Source: an uncultured Lachnospiraceae bacterium
GTDB lineage: Bacteria > Bacillota > Clostridia > Lachnospirales > Lachnospiraceae
Length of the DNA stretch: 53,697 nucleotides
Assembly: GCA_910579285.1 (NCBI GenBank)
Contig: CAJTTT010000023.1
Coordinates: 1-53,697, forward strand
Direction of reading: 5' to 3'
The translations under genes were made by a program, and so were the position numbers. Shown here piece by piece: positions 1 to 7,449 of this stretch. The notes beneath the pieces are model-generated. The model saw only the letters and a program-made list of their open reading frames with translations, had not been told where the DNA came from and did no database searches. Position 1 is the stretch's first letter; every line of letters starts with the position of its first letter.

Positions 1-245
1 CTCCTTGCCCGTTCCCTCTGTTCTGTGCTGACCGCCCTCGGCTTGCGGTAGCCGATAAAAGACTTCGGAAAGGAATAGGTCTTAGATACTTCGTCCTGCC
101 CTGTCAACTTGTATGTGTCGGGATAATCAGTAACAAGCGTGTCAAGTTTTCGCATAACTGCCTTATCCCTTGTGTAGAGGGTGACAGTCTGTTCTCCTGA
201 ATTGTAATTGACAATTGTTTCCTGCTCGTATCGGGAAAGTTTCAT
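1..245 (-). CDS. Small conserved protein of a conjugative element (partial, 3' end outside window)
   Basis: The reading frame runs from an ATG at 245 off the left edge of the window (81 codons visible). The protein starts MKLSRYEQETIVNYN and continues with TLYTRDKAVMRKLD, then KTYSFPKSFIGYRKPR. I recognise this type from Tn916/Tn1549-like conjugative transposons, where it is a small conserved accessory protein; I know of no established function. Its ATG overlaps the stop of the preceding gene as ATGA, a typical operon arrangement. The family assignment is from memory of similar elements, so the mobile-element link is good but not certain. Confidence 0.65.
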   Translation of the reverse strand, partial: MKLSRYEQETIVNYNSGEQTVTLYTRDKAVMRKLDTLVTDYPDTYKLTGQDEVSKTYSFPKSFIGYRKPRAVSTEQRERAR

Positions 246-501
246 AGTTCCATATCCCCCTTTCCCTTGCTGTGGGTTCTGTGCTTTTTGGCTAACCTTG
301 TCTTTATGGAGTGGTCACGCTCGATCAGTTTACGTCTTTTGGTGGTGGCGGTCAGTTCTGCACACATTTTTCTGACAGGGCATTTAATTTTTTCAAGGTG
401 GTACTTACAATCTGCTTGGTGTCACTGTCCTTTATCTGTGGCAGGATTGCGGATAAATGAGCGCACGTTCCCGCTTTGCCCTGTTCCTGCTTTTTATTCA
501 T
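242..501 (-). pseudogene. Conjugative-element accessory gene with a 1-nt frameshift
   Basis: An ATG at 501 follows a good ribosome site (GGAGGG) and opens a protein beginning MNKKQEQGKAGTCAHLSAIL. In this frame it stops after 49 codons (LSEKCVQN then TGA). If one A is added to the A5 run around 364-368 the frame continues as MCAELTATTKRRKLIERDHS to a TGA that overlaps the next ATG (ATGA). The basic, coherent tail and the overlap show that this longer frame is the ancestral one. It is therefore either a one-base deletion in a homopolymer or a sequencing error. It is the operon neighbour of the partial gene at 1-245 and belongs to the same mobile-element remnant. Confidence 0.6.
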
Positions 502-567
502 GGTCTTTGCCCTCCTGTGATATGGATTCATATGATTGATTGGTATCGGTGCTGATATATGATTTTC

Positions 568-658
568 TTACGGTAATTGTCGGGAGATTGGATTGCGGAA
601 TACTGTTGTTGGGTATTTCTTCACTCGTAGAAATAGGAGTTCATTTTTTACGGTAATT
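568..658. repeat. Short direct repeat, 11 bp, two copies 80 bp apart
   Basis: The sequence TTACGGTAATT occurs at 568-578 and again at 648-658 in the non-coding stretch just upstream of the conjugative-element genes. This could be a protein-binding repeat or part of an element end; nothing else here decides between these. Confidence 0.4.
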
Positions 659-666
659 ACTGCATG

Positions 667-695
667 AAAAAAGACTATAACTGTCATAGCCTTTT
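667..695 (-). terminator. Probable hairpin terminator
   Basis: On the minus strand GGCTAT, a 7-nt loop and ATAGTC are followed by six T residues. The stem is short (six pairs including one G-U). It lies downstream of the nuclease and transposase remnants and upstream of the conjugative-element genes. Confidence 0.4.
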
Positions 696-735
696 AAGGA
701 TTGAGGAAGTCCCTTTCTTATTTGTATTTGTTTTG

Positions 736-810
736 TCACCCCTCCGCACTATCGACTTCTTTCAAAGGACGTTCCTGCCATTCCTTTACAATGGGAAGGA
801 ATTTGTCGGT
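736..810 (-). pseudogene. IS256-family (mutator-type) transposase fragment
   Basis: Directly after the stop of the broken nuclease, the same minus-strand frame reads TDKFLPIVKEWQERPL. This matches, from memory, the stretch of IS256-type transposases that follows the SRI(T)DK motif and precedes the catalytic FMDAIH segment. Only about 16 residues match; the following residues (KEVDSAEG, stop) do not. No start codon, terminal repeats or catalytic residues are present, so this is a scrap left by insertion and deletion. The short match limits confidence. Confidence 0.45.
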
Positions 811-1331
811 TTACCCAACCTTTGGAATGATCACTATAATTCGAGGATTTTTGTTGTCGCCCTTTTCTCCCTCTATATATCTGGCAATTCGATTCTCATG
901 GTAAAACATTCCATTATTCATAAAACGTGTACCAGTAAATATTTTTTTCTTGTTCTTATCTTCGCTATCCTCTTTGTCATTCTTTTTTGCATATAATTGA
1001 TATCCAATCAAATGACAACGTTGGAATAACAGTTTATCATTGATACAATTCTCTTCTTCTGTTGGAAACCCTATCGGCTTAGATTTTATACTAGGTCTAT
1101 TCTTCTGTCTCTCTGAAATAGTCTGAAAACTGATACAAACAGTTACAGGCTTACAATGTCCAGATTCATCATCTGGTTCAAACTCTGGTTCCAGCATGCC
1201 CTCCAACCCTTTTTTATCTCATCATCCTCAAGTTTAGGTTTATTACTTAATTTGATATATGCCTTATCAGATTCCATATCTTTGAATATGAGCCATTTGT
1301 CTTCTTCACTAAATTTTCCTTTATCAAACAA
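811..1331 (-). pseudogene. Broken DNA/RNA non-specific endonuclease (DNA-entry nuclease type)
   Basis: A GGAGG site at 1340-1344 precedes a TTG start at 1331. The first frame gives FDKGKFSEEDKWLIFKDME and so on up to about 1216, and the second frame continues to 811. The second part carries RCHLIGYQL, then GTRFMN and ENRIARYI, the core of the NUC/EndA-like nuclease family; the His of RCHL corresponds to the catalytic His. The two frames meet at an A6G run (ATA AAA AAG), in phase for a -1 shift. After ARYIEG the sequence departs from the family and meets the IS256 scrap, so the C-terminal part is lost. Such nucleases serve as secreted DNases or as toxin tips. The gene is most likely dead. Confidence 0.6.
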
Positions 1332-1791
1332 TTTATTTACCTCCGTCAAGATTGTTTCATCTTAAAAATTTTCTGTGGTAAAGATAATAGTTCTTCTGCA
1401 CATTCTTTCTCTGCGCTAATTGCATATTTATGTATTTATATGAATTCTATATATTCTAAACCCGTCAAAAGGTCAGTGCGGCTTAATGTTGATTGCAATT
1501 CAATACATTGATTTTCTTCTTTATTCAATTTTTAAAGTCATGGCCCACCGAACACACATTGCCCACAAATCTTTGCACCGCCTTTATACAGTTGTGCATC
1601 CACTTTCATTAGGAATGGGGTTACTTATCTTTGTCGCCAGATCAAAATTTATTTTTTTAATTCTTCATATGCAACTATTTTTTGATACTGTTTTTAAATC
1701 ACATTCTGTAGACCATAATAATGGATAAAATAATATTATTTCGTCACATCAGACTATCCAAAGCCCTTTCATCCAACCTTTTTCCCATAAA
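1332..1791. other. A+T-rich non-coding stretch with a decayed gene tail
   Basis: No intact gene is seen. On the minus strand, immediately before the nuclease ribosome site, a tail reads KYAISAEKECAEELLSLPQK and ends at a TGA near 1352. Further upstream the same frame is broken by TAA. This looks like the decayed 3' end of a gene that preceded the nuclease. The rest (about 1450-1750) is A+T-rich, with stops in all frames apart from short unrecognised peptides. Confidence 0.4.
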
Positions 1792-2655
1792 TCAGACAAT
1801 CGTGCGGCAAATTTGATATACCTCTTCCAAGAAAGCTCTGGCTGCCTTCCCCTCCTTTTCATTATATTCCCAGCCCAATTTCCTCCCGACAAACTGCGCT
1901 GCATTTCCAAACAACCCGCACATATCAAATACAGACTTCCATGCATGATCCACATTGCCGTCAAAATAGGTGGATAAAAGCAGCTTCCATTCTTCCTCTG
2001 AAAGCCACCTATACAAGTATTTCGATGATTTCCCGGTGCTTACTGACCAATCAGTTAAAATACCCACTTTCCAATTTAACATTCTGATAAGTTCCGGCCT
2101 TACAATACCATTTGCCATATCCTGCACATAAGGGATTTCCTCCCGCCATAATCCCTTAGCAAGATTGTTGGTACACCACCAAAATTCATTGCAAGCCGCC
2201 AGATACTGCTCTTTTGTCGGTTTCTTAACCCAATACTGGCAATCTGCTGCCGCTTCTATTTCAGGAAGTATATTGTCCTTATCCAACAAAATTTTACATA
2301 GCCTGTCGTCTTCAATATGCTGTAATGCATAATCGACAGACTGTATCGTCAGATCCATTCTGATTCCGTCTGCAAACTGCATCAGATAACCATAATGATT
2401 TTTCTTATCGCTGGGATAATTGGGACTTTCATCAGGATATTGCATATAAAGAATTTCCCCAAAAACCGCAATCCATTCTTTGTCCGCGATAAAGCTCCCG
2501 GTTTCTTCCACAACATAAACGATATCGTAATCCTGAAACATATCTTTGGGAACATTCTCGTTCGTTCTTGAACCGTTCATATAAACAGCCTTAATTCTGG
2601 CATCCTCTTTCGCAGTTTCCAAAATGACGCTGTACATTTCTTGTTCTGATCTCAT
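1792..2655 (-). CDS. Aminoglycoside 6-adenylyltransferase family protein (AadE/ANT(6)-like)
   Basis: This 287-aa protein begins MRSEQEMYSVIL and has the nucleotidyltransferase core GSRTNENVPKDMFQDYDIVY (about residues 28-47), with the G-S pair and the D-x-D metal ligands. Later motifs (MDLTIQ, LLDKDN, YWVKKP, CNEFWWC, RPELIRMLNWKVGI) follow the ANT(6) family order, and the length equals that of known enzymes (about 285-300 aa). Known members transfer AMP to streptomycin; whether this chromosomal-type homologue confers resistance cannot be told from sequence. It is on the minus strand, last in a run of five genes, 27 bp after a broken VOC gene. Its location in an A+T-rich, scarred region suggests acquisition. 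Confidence 0.88.
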   Translation of the reverse strand: MRSEQEMYSVILETAKEDARIKAVYMNGSRTNENVPKDMFQDYDIVYVVEETGSFIADKEWIAVFGEILYMQYPDESPNYPSDKKNHYGYLMQFADGIRMDLTIQSVDYALQHIEDDRLCKILLDKDNILPEIEAAADCQYWVKKPTKEQYLAACNEFWWCTNNLAKGLWREEIPYVQDMANGIVRPELIRMLNWKVGILTDWSVSTGKSSKYLYRWLSEEEWKLLLSTYFDGNVDHAWKSVFDMCGLFGNAAQFVGRKLGWEYNEKEGKAARAFLEEVYQICRTIV

Positions 2656-2682
2656 ATTGGCACCTCTTTTATAAATTCCAGA

Positions 2683-2956
2683 TTACATTGGCGTTCCCAC
2701 TTCAATCAGATTGCCATCCAAATCATAAAAGCGGACAACTCTCTGTCCCCAGCTGTGTGTCATAAGCCGATTCACATACTGGATTTCTGGATAGCGCTGA
2801 TCCAGTTTCTCAAGGAATGCTTCTATATCCTGTTCCTCAAAATACAATTCGCAGGCATTGTTTTTTGAAATGATGTCCTTTCCCAAACAGATCATGGTAA
2901 AACTGTCTTGATTTTTCAATATCTTTTACGACAATCAAAATATTCTTTAATTTCAT
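2683..2956 (-). pseudogene. VOC (glyoxalase/bleomycin-resistance) protein with an internal deletion
   Basis: An ATG at 2956, preceded by GGGAG, opens KLKNILIVVKDIEKSRQFY, the standard N-terminus of a VOC-fold protein (first beta strand and helix). After HDLFGK this frame runs into a stop. A second frame carries on with LGKDIISKNNACELYFEE, then EAFLEKL, and ends with VRFYDLDGNLIEVGTPM, the normal C-terminal half with its metal-ligand region. The two halves meet at about 2880-2890, roughly 25-30 residues short of a normal ~120-aa protein. An internal deletion, not a multiple of three, explains this. It is therefore non-functional unless the C-terminal half is made alone. Confidence 0.7.
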
Positions 2957-2993
2957 TCCCGGTATCTCCCTAATTCTGGTTTCTGCTTATAGT

Positions 2994-3842
2994 TTATCCG
3001 ATATATGGCAATCCCGCAATGCCCCCACTGCGCTGAACCCCGCCAGCCCTCACTGCTGCAGACCGAATCAGACCATCCATTTCTTTGATATACAAACCGA
3101 CATTTGCAGGCAAATGCGCATCAGATGCTGTATAAACCGGCACGCCGCATTTTACCATACATTCCAGCATGTCCAAATTCATCCCTAACTGTCTGTCTCC
3201 ATAGTTAATTGCCAGGCCGCTGTTTTCCTCTATATACATGCCATTTTCACAGAGCGCCTGTGCGAGCTGTAGGTAAATATGTCTGTAATCTTTTTGCGGA
3301 TATGCTCCATAACATTGTAATGACTGCGGATGGGCTGCCCCCGAAAACAGGCCGCTGTTAATCAATGACAGCATAAGCGCATAATACCTCTCATACAATT
3401 TATCAATGTCGTAATCCTTCTTCTCCCACCGCTGTCTCAGATGGCTGAACGCCCATCCGTCAATAAAATGGATAGAACCTGTCAAAAAATCAAAGGAATA
3501 CAGTTGTTTTATTTGGGCTATATCGGATTCATGCTCCGGGGAATAGCATACCTCCAGCCCAAATTTTAAGCAGATAGGGAAATCCAAACGTTTTATTTTT
3601 TCTATGTAATCAATGTACTCTCCGATCGGCCGTGCCTGCTCCCATTTTTTCTGATACCAGTTCTTTTGATATTCATTATACGCAGACATCTCATCATATA
3701 AAGGGGCGCACTCTTTGAAAATATGCGTATGTTCCAAAAAGAAAATCTCATCTATCTCTCTTTTTATCGCTGCGTCAATAAACTGTTCGATCCACTCTAC
3801 CGTATATTCTCCTTTTTCCAAATGAACATGCGCGTCAATCAT
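2994..3842 (-). CDS. PHP-domain phosphoesterase (histidinol-phosphatase-like)
   Basis: The 282-aa protein starts IDAHVHLEKGEYT and shows PHP metal-site motifs in order: DAHVH (residues 3-7), LEHTH (about 36-40), a Glu in FGLEVCY, GSIHF, a His in AAHPQS, and SDAH near the end. PHP proteins are metal-dependent phosphoesterases; this subgroup is often annotated as histidinol phosphatase, but no his genes lie nearby, so the substrate is open. Its ATG overlaps the end of the P-loop kinase gene by 8 bases, implying translational coupling. A kinase and a phosphatase under a DeoR-type regulator suggest joint action on one phosphorylated metabolite (inference). Confidence 0.82.
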   Translation of the reverse strand: MIDAHVHLEKGEYTVEWIEQFIDAAIKREIDEIFFLEHTHIFKECAPLYDEMSAYNEYQKNWYQKKWEQARPIGEYIDYIEKIKRLDFPICLKFGLEVCYSPEHESDIAQIKQLYSFDFLTGSIHFIDGWAFSHLRQRWEKKDYDIDKLYERYYALMLSLINSGLFSGAAHPQSLQCYGAYPQKDYRHIYLQLAQALCENGMYIEENSGLAINYGDRQLGMNLDMLECMVKCGVPVYTASDAHLPANVGLYIKEMDGLIRSAAVRAGGVQRSGGIAGLPYIG

Positions 3843-4452
3843 GCCGGATCTCCTCCGTCCACGCCGCTATCTGCGAAACCAATTCTTCCATATTAATTTT
3901 TGAGAAATCCGTCGTATCCACTTTCATCTGTTTCCCATCCACCCAAAAGGCGTCAAATCCCCTCTGTTTTATTCCCTGCGCAAAATTTTCATAAGAAACC
4001 GGCGTCACTTTACATATTGCGGGATCGTTCTTTTTCTTTTCAGGATAGCAGTCGTTCACTACATGGCCTCTGTGCCTGTCAGGACTGCTCTCTCTTTCCA
4101 GATAACGCCGGTAAATGACTTTGTAATCACCTGTCAGCGCAATTGTCAATGCGGGATATTGATATTTGTCCAACAGATTTTGGATTCCCTGCTGCGACGA
4201 ATATTCAAAATTATTCTCCATAATAAAGGGCTGGCCCGCGCTCATAAGCTGACCTGCCACATAATACATGATTTCCATACTGGCTATTCCGAGATTTACC
4301 TTTTCCTCCCTCGACCGAAAGCCAACATTGTCAAACAGCAGTTCTTTCACGGCATCCTTTGAAATAACAGGCAGTTTCAACTGTCGTGCCATCATTTCTG
4401 CCATCGTGCTTTTTCCTGCCGCCGGGATTCCTGTCACCAATATACAGTACAT
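3835..4452 (-). CDS. P-loop ATP-binding kinase (AAA/zeta-toxin-like fold)
   Basis: The 205-aa protein opens with a Walker A site, TGIPAAGKST (residues 7-16). The following VISKDAVKELLFD matches the small-molecule kinase and zeta-toxin-like group, which phosphorylates sugars, nucleosides or antibiotics. An R-rich segment (RRYLERESSPDRHRGH, about 125) is a likely lid. The substrate cannot be assigned. The ATG follows the stop of the DeoR gene directly (TGA ATG) with AAAGGAG upstream, and its 3' end overlaps the PHP gene, so the three form one transcription unit. Confidence 0.8.
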   Translation of the reverse strand: MYCILVTGIPAAGKSTMAEMMARQLKLPVISKDAVKELLFDNVGFRSREEKVNLGIASMEIMYYVAGQLMSAGQPFIMENNFEYSSQQGIQNLLDKYQYPALTIALTGDYKVIYRRYLERESSPDRHRGHVVNDCYPEKKKNDPAICKVTPVSYENFAQGIKQRGFDAFWVDGKQMKVDTTDFSKINMEELVSQIAAWTEEIRHD

Positions 4453-5235
4453 TCAGTCTCCTTTCCAATCAACTGTTTCTACAACCACGCCAAGTTCTCT
4501 TGTCCGCGCGAGAAAATCTTCCGGCACGTTGTCATCCGTAATCAACAAATCATAGTCTTCTATCCGACATACAGAGTGAATGGAGTTTTTGCCTATTTTT
4601 TTGGACGGATATAACCCGATATTCCTTGCACTGTTTTTCATAACGGCTTTTCCAAACGCGGCTCCGGCCGGATCATGTATGGAGGCTCCAAAGTCACAAG
4701 ATAATGCGGCATGGGACAAAAAAGCTTTATCAATTCGGATATTTTCCACCATCTGAATGGTATAAAAATCATGGCAGTGACCGCGGTGGGACATCTCGCC
4801 GCCAAGCAGAATAACGGATATATTCATCCTTTTTCGCAGCGCCTCTGCAATGGTAACAGAATTCGTCAATACGGTAATTGTTACGTCCTCCGGCATGTTT
4901 TCGGCCATATAATATCCAACCAGCGATGTGGTAATATAAATGACATCCTTATTTTCTATATATGCCAGCGCTCTCCTGGCAACCGCCAGATAGTCCGCCT
5001 GTACTTCTTTTACATCTATTGGATTATAAGTTGTTTCGGGATACCGTTCTTCCGGCCTGACCACTATGGCACCGCCATGTGTTCTCTGCAGAAGCCCTTT
5101 GCTTTCTAACAGCCTAAGATCCCGCCTTGCGCAGTCCGCAGAAATCTGATAATATTCCTGGATCTCCGATACAAGAATCCGTCCTGCTTCATTTATTTTA
5201 CGAACAATATCCTTTTGCCGCTCTTCCATAAACAT
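4453..5235 (-). CDS. DeoR/GlpR-family transcriptional regulator
   Basis: The 260-aa protein has an N-terminal DeoR helix-turn-helix (VSEIQEYYQISADCARRDLR then LLQRTHGGAIV, residues about 22-60) and a C-terminal sensor of the DeoR ISOCOT type (VLTNSVTIAEAL, LLGGEMSHRG, and DKAFLSHAAL where a typical glucose-like sensor has AFxG). Family members sense phosphorylated sugars. It is the first gene of the regulator-kinase-PHP unit. There is no clear ribosome site before ATG 5235; an internal ATG at 5229 is an alternative. Tandem TCTTGTTTAT repeats lie 26 bases upstream and are the likely operator. Confidence 0.88.
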   Translation of the reverse strand: MFMEERQKDIVRKINEAGRILVSEIQEYYQISADCARRDLRLLESKGLLQRTHGGAIVVRPEERYPETTYNPIDVKEVQADYLAVARRALAYIENKDVIYITTSLVGYYMAENMPEDVTITVLTNSVTIAEALRKRMNISVILLGGEMSHRGHCHDFYTIQMVENIRIDKAFLSHAALSCDFGASIHDPAGAAFGKAVMKNSARNIGLYPSKKIGKNSIHSVCRIEDYDLLITDDNVPEDFLARTRELGVVVETVDWKGD

Positions 5236-5260
5236 AATCCGTGTCGCCCCGCTCGTATAT

Positions 5261-5290
5261 AATTGTTTTATCTTGTTTATTCTTGTTTAT
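5261..5290 (-). promoter_or_regulatory. Tandem 10-bp repeats upstream of the DeoR gene (putative operator)
   Basis: TCTTGTTTAT occurs twice back to back (5271-5280, 5281-5290), preceded by the related aattgtttta at 5261-5270. DeoR-type proteins commonly bind direct repeats, and these lie just upstream of the deoR-like start, overlapping the last codon of the Crp-type gene. Autoregulation is inferred. Confidence 0.5.
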
Positions 5291-5949
5291 ATTTTATTAT
5301 AATCGTTTTCCACCTCTTCCGCAAGCACAAATGTGAGTTGATACGTCCCCTTCCCACTCTTCCTAACCACCCCGTCCGCCTCGCACCGATTTAAAATACG
5401 CTGGAGCTGTCTCGGGCTGCAGTGCAGATGAAAAGCAGCCTGCTCCACTCCCTTTAAGACCGCCCCTTCGCACTTGTATTTCATATAGGACAGCACCCGC
5501 TCCGTAAGGGACGCGGGAGCCGCATCCATCGTAGTGATGGCACCGATTTTCGCGGACAGGCTCCTGCAGATAAACGAAAGGAACCCGCTGTTTGAGAGAA
5601 GTGTTTCCCTGTGTTTTTCAATCGAAAAGGCGATACAGGTCAGGCTTTCGGACGCTTCCGCATAAATACTGCCGCTTTTCGGATAAAAGAGATCCATGTC
5701 CCCGAGAAAGTAGTCTGCTGTTCCGTTCGACAGGGAATACCGCGTCCCGTCATCCCGGATAAAATAGATATCAATAGATCCCTGCTCCACAATCTGAAAT
5801 AGAAGTTCTGTCTGAAATGGAGAACACACCAGCTCGCCTTTTTCATATCTGATCAGGTAAAAATCAATGTTCAGTGATTCCAGTATCTCATGGTATTTGC
5901 TCCTGGCAATGCTTTCTGCAATTTTTTCTTGATCGTAAATTCTTTCCAT
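5287..5949 (-). CDS. Crp/Fnr-family transcriptional regulator
   Basis: I place the start at ATG 5949 because GGGGAG sits seven bases upstream; an in-frame start at 5964 lacks such a site. The 220-aa protein has an N-terminal cyclic-nucleotide-like beta barrel (EKGELVCSPFQTELLFQIVEQGSIDIYF, then DYFLGDMDLF) and a C-terminal helix-turn-helix (HLHCSPRQLQRILNRC). It resembles YeiL-type members of the Crp/Fnr superfamily and shows no Fe-S cysteine cluster. The ligand is unknown. It is divergent from a MATE efflux gene, and the palindromes between the two make it the likely local regulator of that pump. Confidence 0.82.
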   Translation of the reverse strand: MERIYDQEKIAESIARSKYHEILESLNIDFYLIRYEKGELVCSPFQTELLFQIVEQGSIDIYFIRDDGTRYSLSNGTADYFLGDMDLFYPKSGSIYAEASESLTCIAFSIEKHRETLLSNSGFLSFICRSLSAKIGAITTMDAAPASLTERVLSYMKYKCEGAVLKGVEQAAFHLHCSPRQLQRILNRCEADGVVRKSGKGTYQLTFVLAEEVENDYNKI

Positions 5950-5963
5950 CAAACATCTCCCCA

Positions 5964-6020
5964 ACAGGACATATGTCCCGTTTTTTAGAACTATTTTACC
6001 TTATCATGTAGAAAAAACAA
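5964..6020 (-). promoter_or_regulatory. Promoter and palindromic operator of the Crp-type gene
   Basis: GGACATATGTCC at 5967-5978 is a perfect 12-bp palindrome, extending with one mismatch to 5964-5981. Upstream on the minus strand a -35-like TTGTTT (6015-6020) and -10-like TAAAAT (5993-5998) are 16 bases apart. This puts the palindrome just after the predicted start site, as expected for self-repression by a dimeric Crp/Fnr-type protein. Confidence 0.55.
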
Positions 6021-6039
6021 GAGCAAACAGATATGCTGA

Positions 6040-6054
6040 CTCAACTTTGTTGAG
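6040..6054. promoter_or_regulatory. Inverted repeat in the MATE gene leader
   Basis: CTCAAC-TTT-GTTGAG is a perfect 6-bp inverted repeat 30 bases before the MATE start. Its TTGA half-sites resemble the outer part of Crp/Fnr-type sites. It could be the operator by which the divergent regulator controls the pump, or a short mRNA hairpin. Confidence 0.4.
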
Positions 6055-6084
6055 CCAAAAAACAGCGCAGAAGGAGAGAAAACT

Positions 6085-7422
6085 ATGACATCCGTATACG
6101 AAGAAAAGAAGATATCAAAAGCGATCATGCGAGTGGGGCTTCCCTCCATGCTGGGACAGCTCACAACGCTGATTTACAATATCGCAGACACCTTTTTTGT
6201 GTCCCTGACCAAGGAGCCCGCGACAATCGCCGCTGTGACATTGTGCGCGCCGATCCTGCTCATCATCATGTCCATTGCCTGCGTTTTCGGCATGGGCGGC
6301 AGCAGCGTCATTGCCAGACTGCTGGGAGAAAACAAAAAAGAAGAATCCGGCGCGACCATGAATTTCTGTGTGTACGCGATGGTCATTGCGGGCGCTGCCA
6401 CGCTCATAGCGGGGCTTGTCTTTTTGCAGCCATTAGCCCGGATATCTGGCGCGGATGCGGACAACATGGCTTATACTTGCGATTACTTGAAATGGATTTT
6501 TGCGGGAGCTCCTTTTATTATGCTGGCGAACGGATTTGTCCATCTGTTCCGTTCGGTCGGACTGATCAAAGAAGGGACGGTCGGACTGGTACTCGGAAAT
6601 GTAATCAATATGATATTGGATTATGTGTTTATTGCAATTCTCGGCTGGGGAACGGCAGGCGCCGCGCTTGCGACCTCTCTTGGATTTGTCTGCGCGTCCA
6701 TTTACTATATCATCTGCATGATCCGTGAAGAACAACGCGGGAACCAGCTGGTCCCCCTTTCCTTCAGACGGTTTTCGCTAAACGCCGCCATGATACGCAG
6801 GGTCGTAGGCATCGGCATTCCGGGCGCCCTCATCACCGTACTTATGAGCGTTTCCAATATCGTTCTGAACAACTATATCGGCATATACGGTTCCGACGCA
6901 GTGGCTTCCTACGGCATTGCCTATAAGCTGGATATGATCCCGATTCTGCTTTCGGTCGGCTTAGCGCAGGGCGTTGCCCCTCTGGTCGGCTACTATTACG
7001 GCGCAAACGAGAAAAGGCGGATGTCCGATACCGTGAAATATGCGATGCTGTACGGGGTTGTTTTAGGGGCGGTGTTTACTGCTGTCTTTATGCTTTTCGG
7101 AAGAGCTCTTGCCGCGATCTTTCTACAGGACGCCGGTCTGATTGCGCAGACAGGTTACTTCCTGAAAATTCTCTGCCTGTCGGCTCCCATGCTCGGTGTC
7201 ATCAATATGATAACCAGTTATTTTCAGGCATTGGGAAAAGCGGTTAAATCGCTGGTCATCACACTTCTCAGAAATGCGGCGCTGTTTATTCCGGGCGTCA
7301 TGCTGCTAAACCATTTCTGGAAACTGAACGGCGTCATTGCGGCTCAGCCTGTGGTGGAAACGATTCTGACGGTTATCTGTCTCTTTATGTATATCGGAGA
7401 CCGCAGACCGGGCTGTGAATAG
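6085..7422 (+). CDS. MATE-family multidrug efflux transporter
   Basis: The 445-aa, strongly hydrophobic protein has the two six-helix halves of a MATE exporter. It starts TSVYEEKKISKAIMRVGLPS, with the typical MLGQLTTLIYNIADTFFV helix 1, and a second-half repeat begins RRVVGIGIPGALITVLM. MATE proteins expel drugs or metabolites using Na+ or H+ gradients across the cell membrane. AGAAGGAGAG before the ATG supports the start. The divergent Crp/Fnr-type gene and palindromes between them suggest inducible expression. The closest named groups are NorM/DinF-like; the substrate cannot be read from sequence. Confidence 0.9.
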   Translation: MTSVYEEKKISKAIMRVGLPSMLGQLTTLIYNIADTFFVSLTKEPATIAAVTLCAPILLIIMSIACVFGMGGSSVIARLLGENKKEESGATMNFCVYAMVIAGAATLIAGLVFLQPLARISGADADNMAYTCDYLKWIFAGAPFIMLANGFVHLFRSVGLIKEGTVGLVLGNVINMILDYVFIAILGWGTAGAALATSLGFVCASIYYIICMIREEQRGNQLVPLSFRRFSLNAAMIRRVVGIGIPGALITVLMSVSNIVLNNYIGIYGSDAVASYGIAYKLDMIPILLSVGLAQGVAPLVGYYYGANEKRRMSDTVKYAMLYGVVLGAVFTAVFMLFGRALAAIFLQDAGLIAQTGYFLKILCLSAPMLGVINMITSYFQALGKAVKSLVITLLRNAALFIPGVMLLNHFWKLNGVIAAQPVVETILTVICLFMYIGDRRPGCE

Positions 7423-7449
7423 ACGACTGCCGCACACAGTCACCGCCGC

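Noticed and set aside
664..996. Hydrophobic plus-strand frame of 110 codons
   Set aside because: It is antisense to the nuclease and transposase remnants and arises from A+T-rich sequence; no ribosome site.
5287..5964. Longer start of the Crp/Fnr-type gene at 5964
   Set aside because: The codons before ATG 5949 overlap the GGGGAG ribosome site and the operator palindrome, so the shorter start is preferred.
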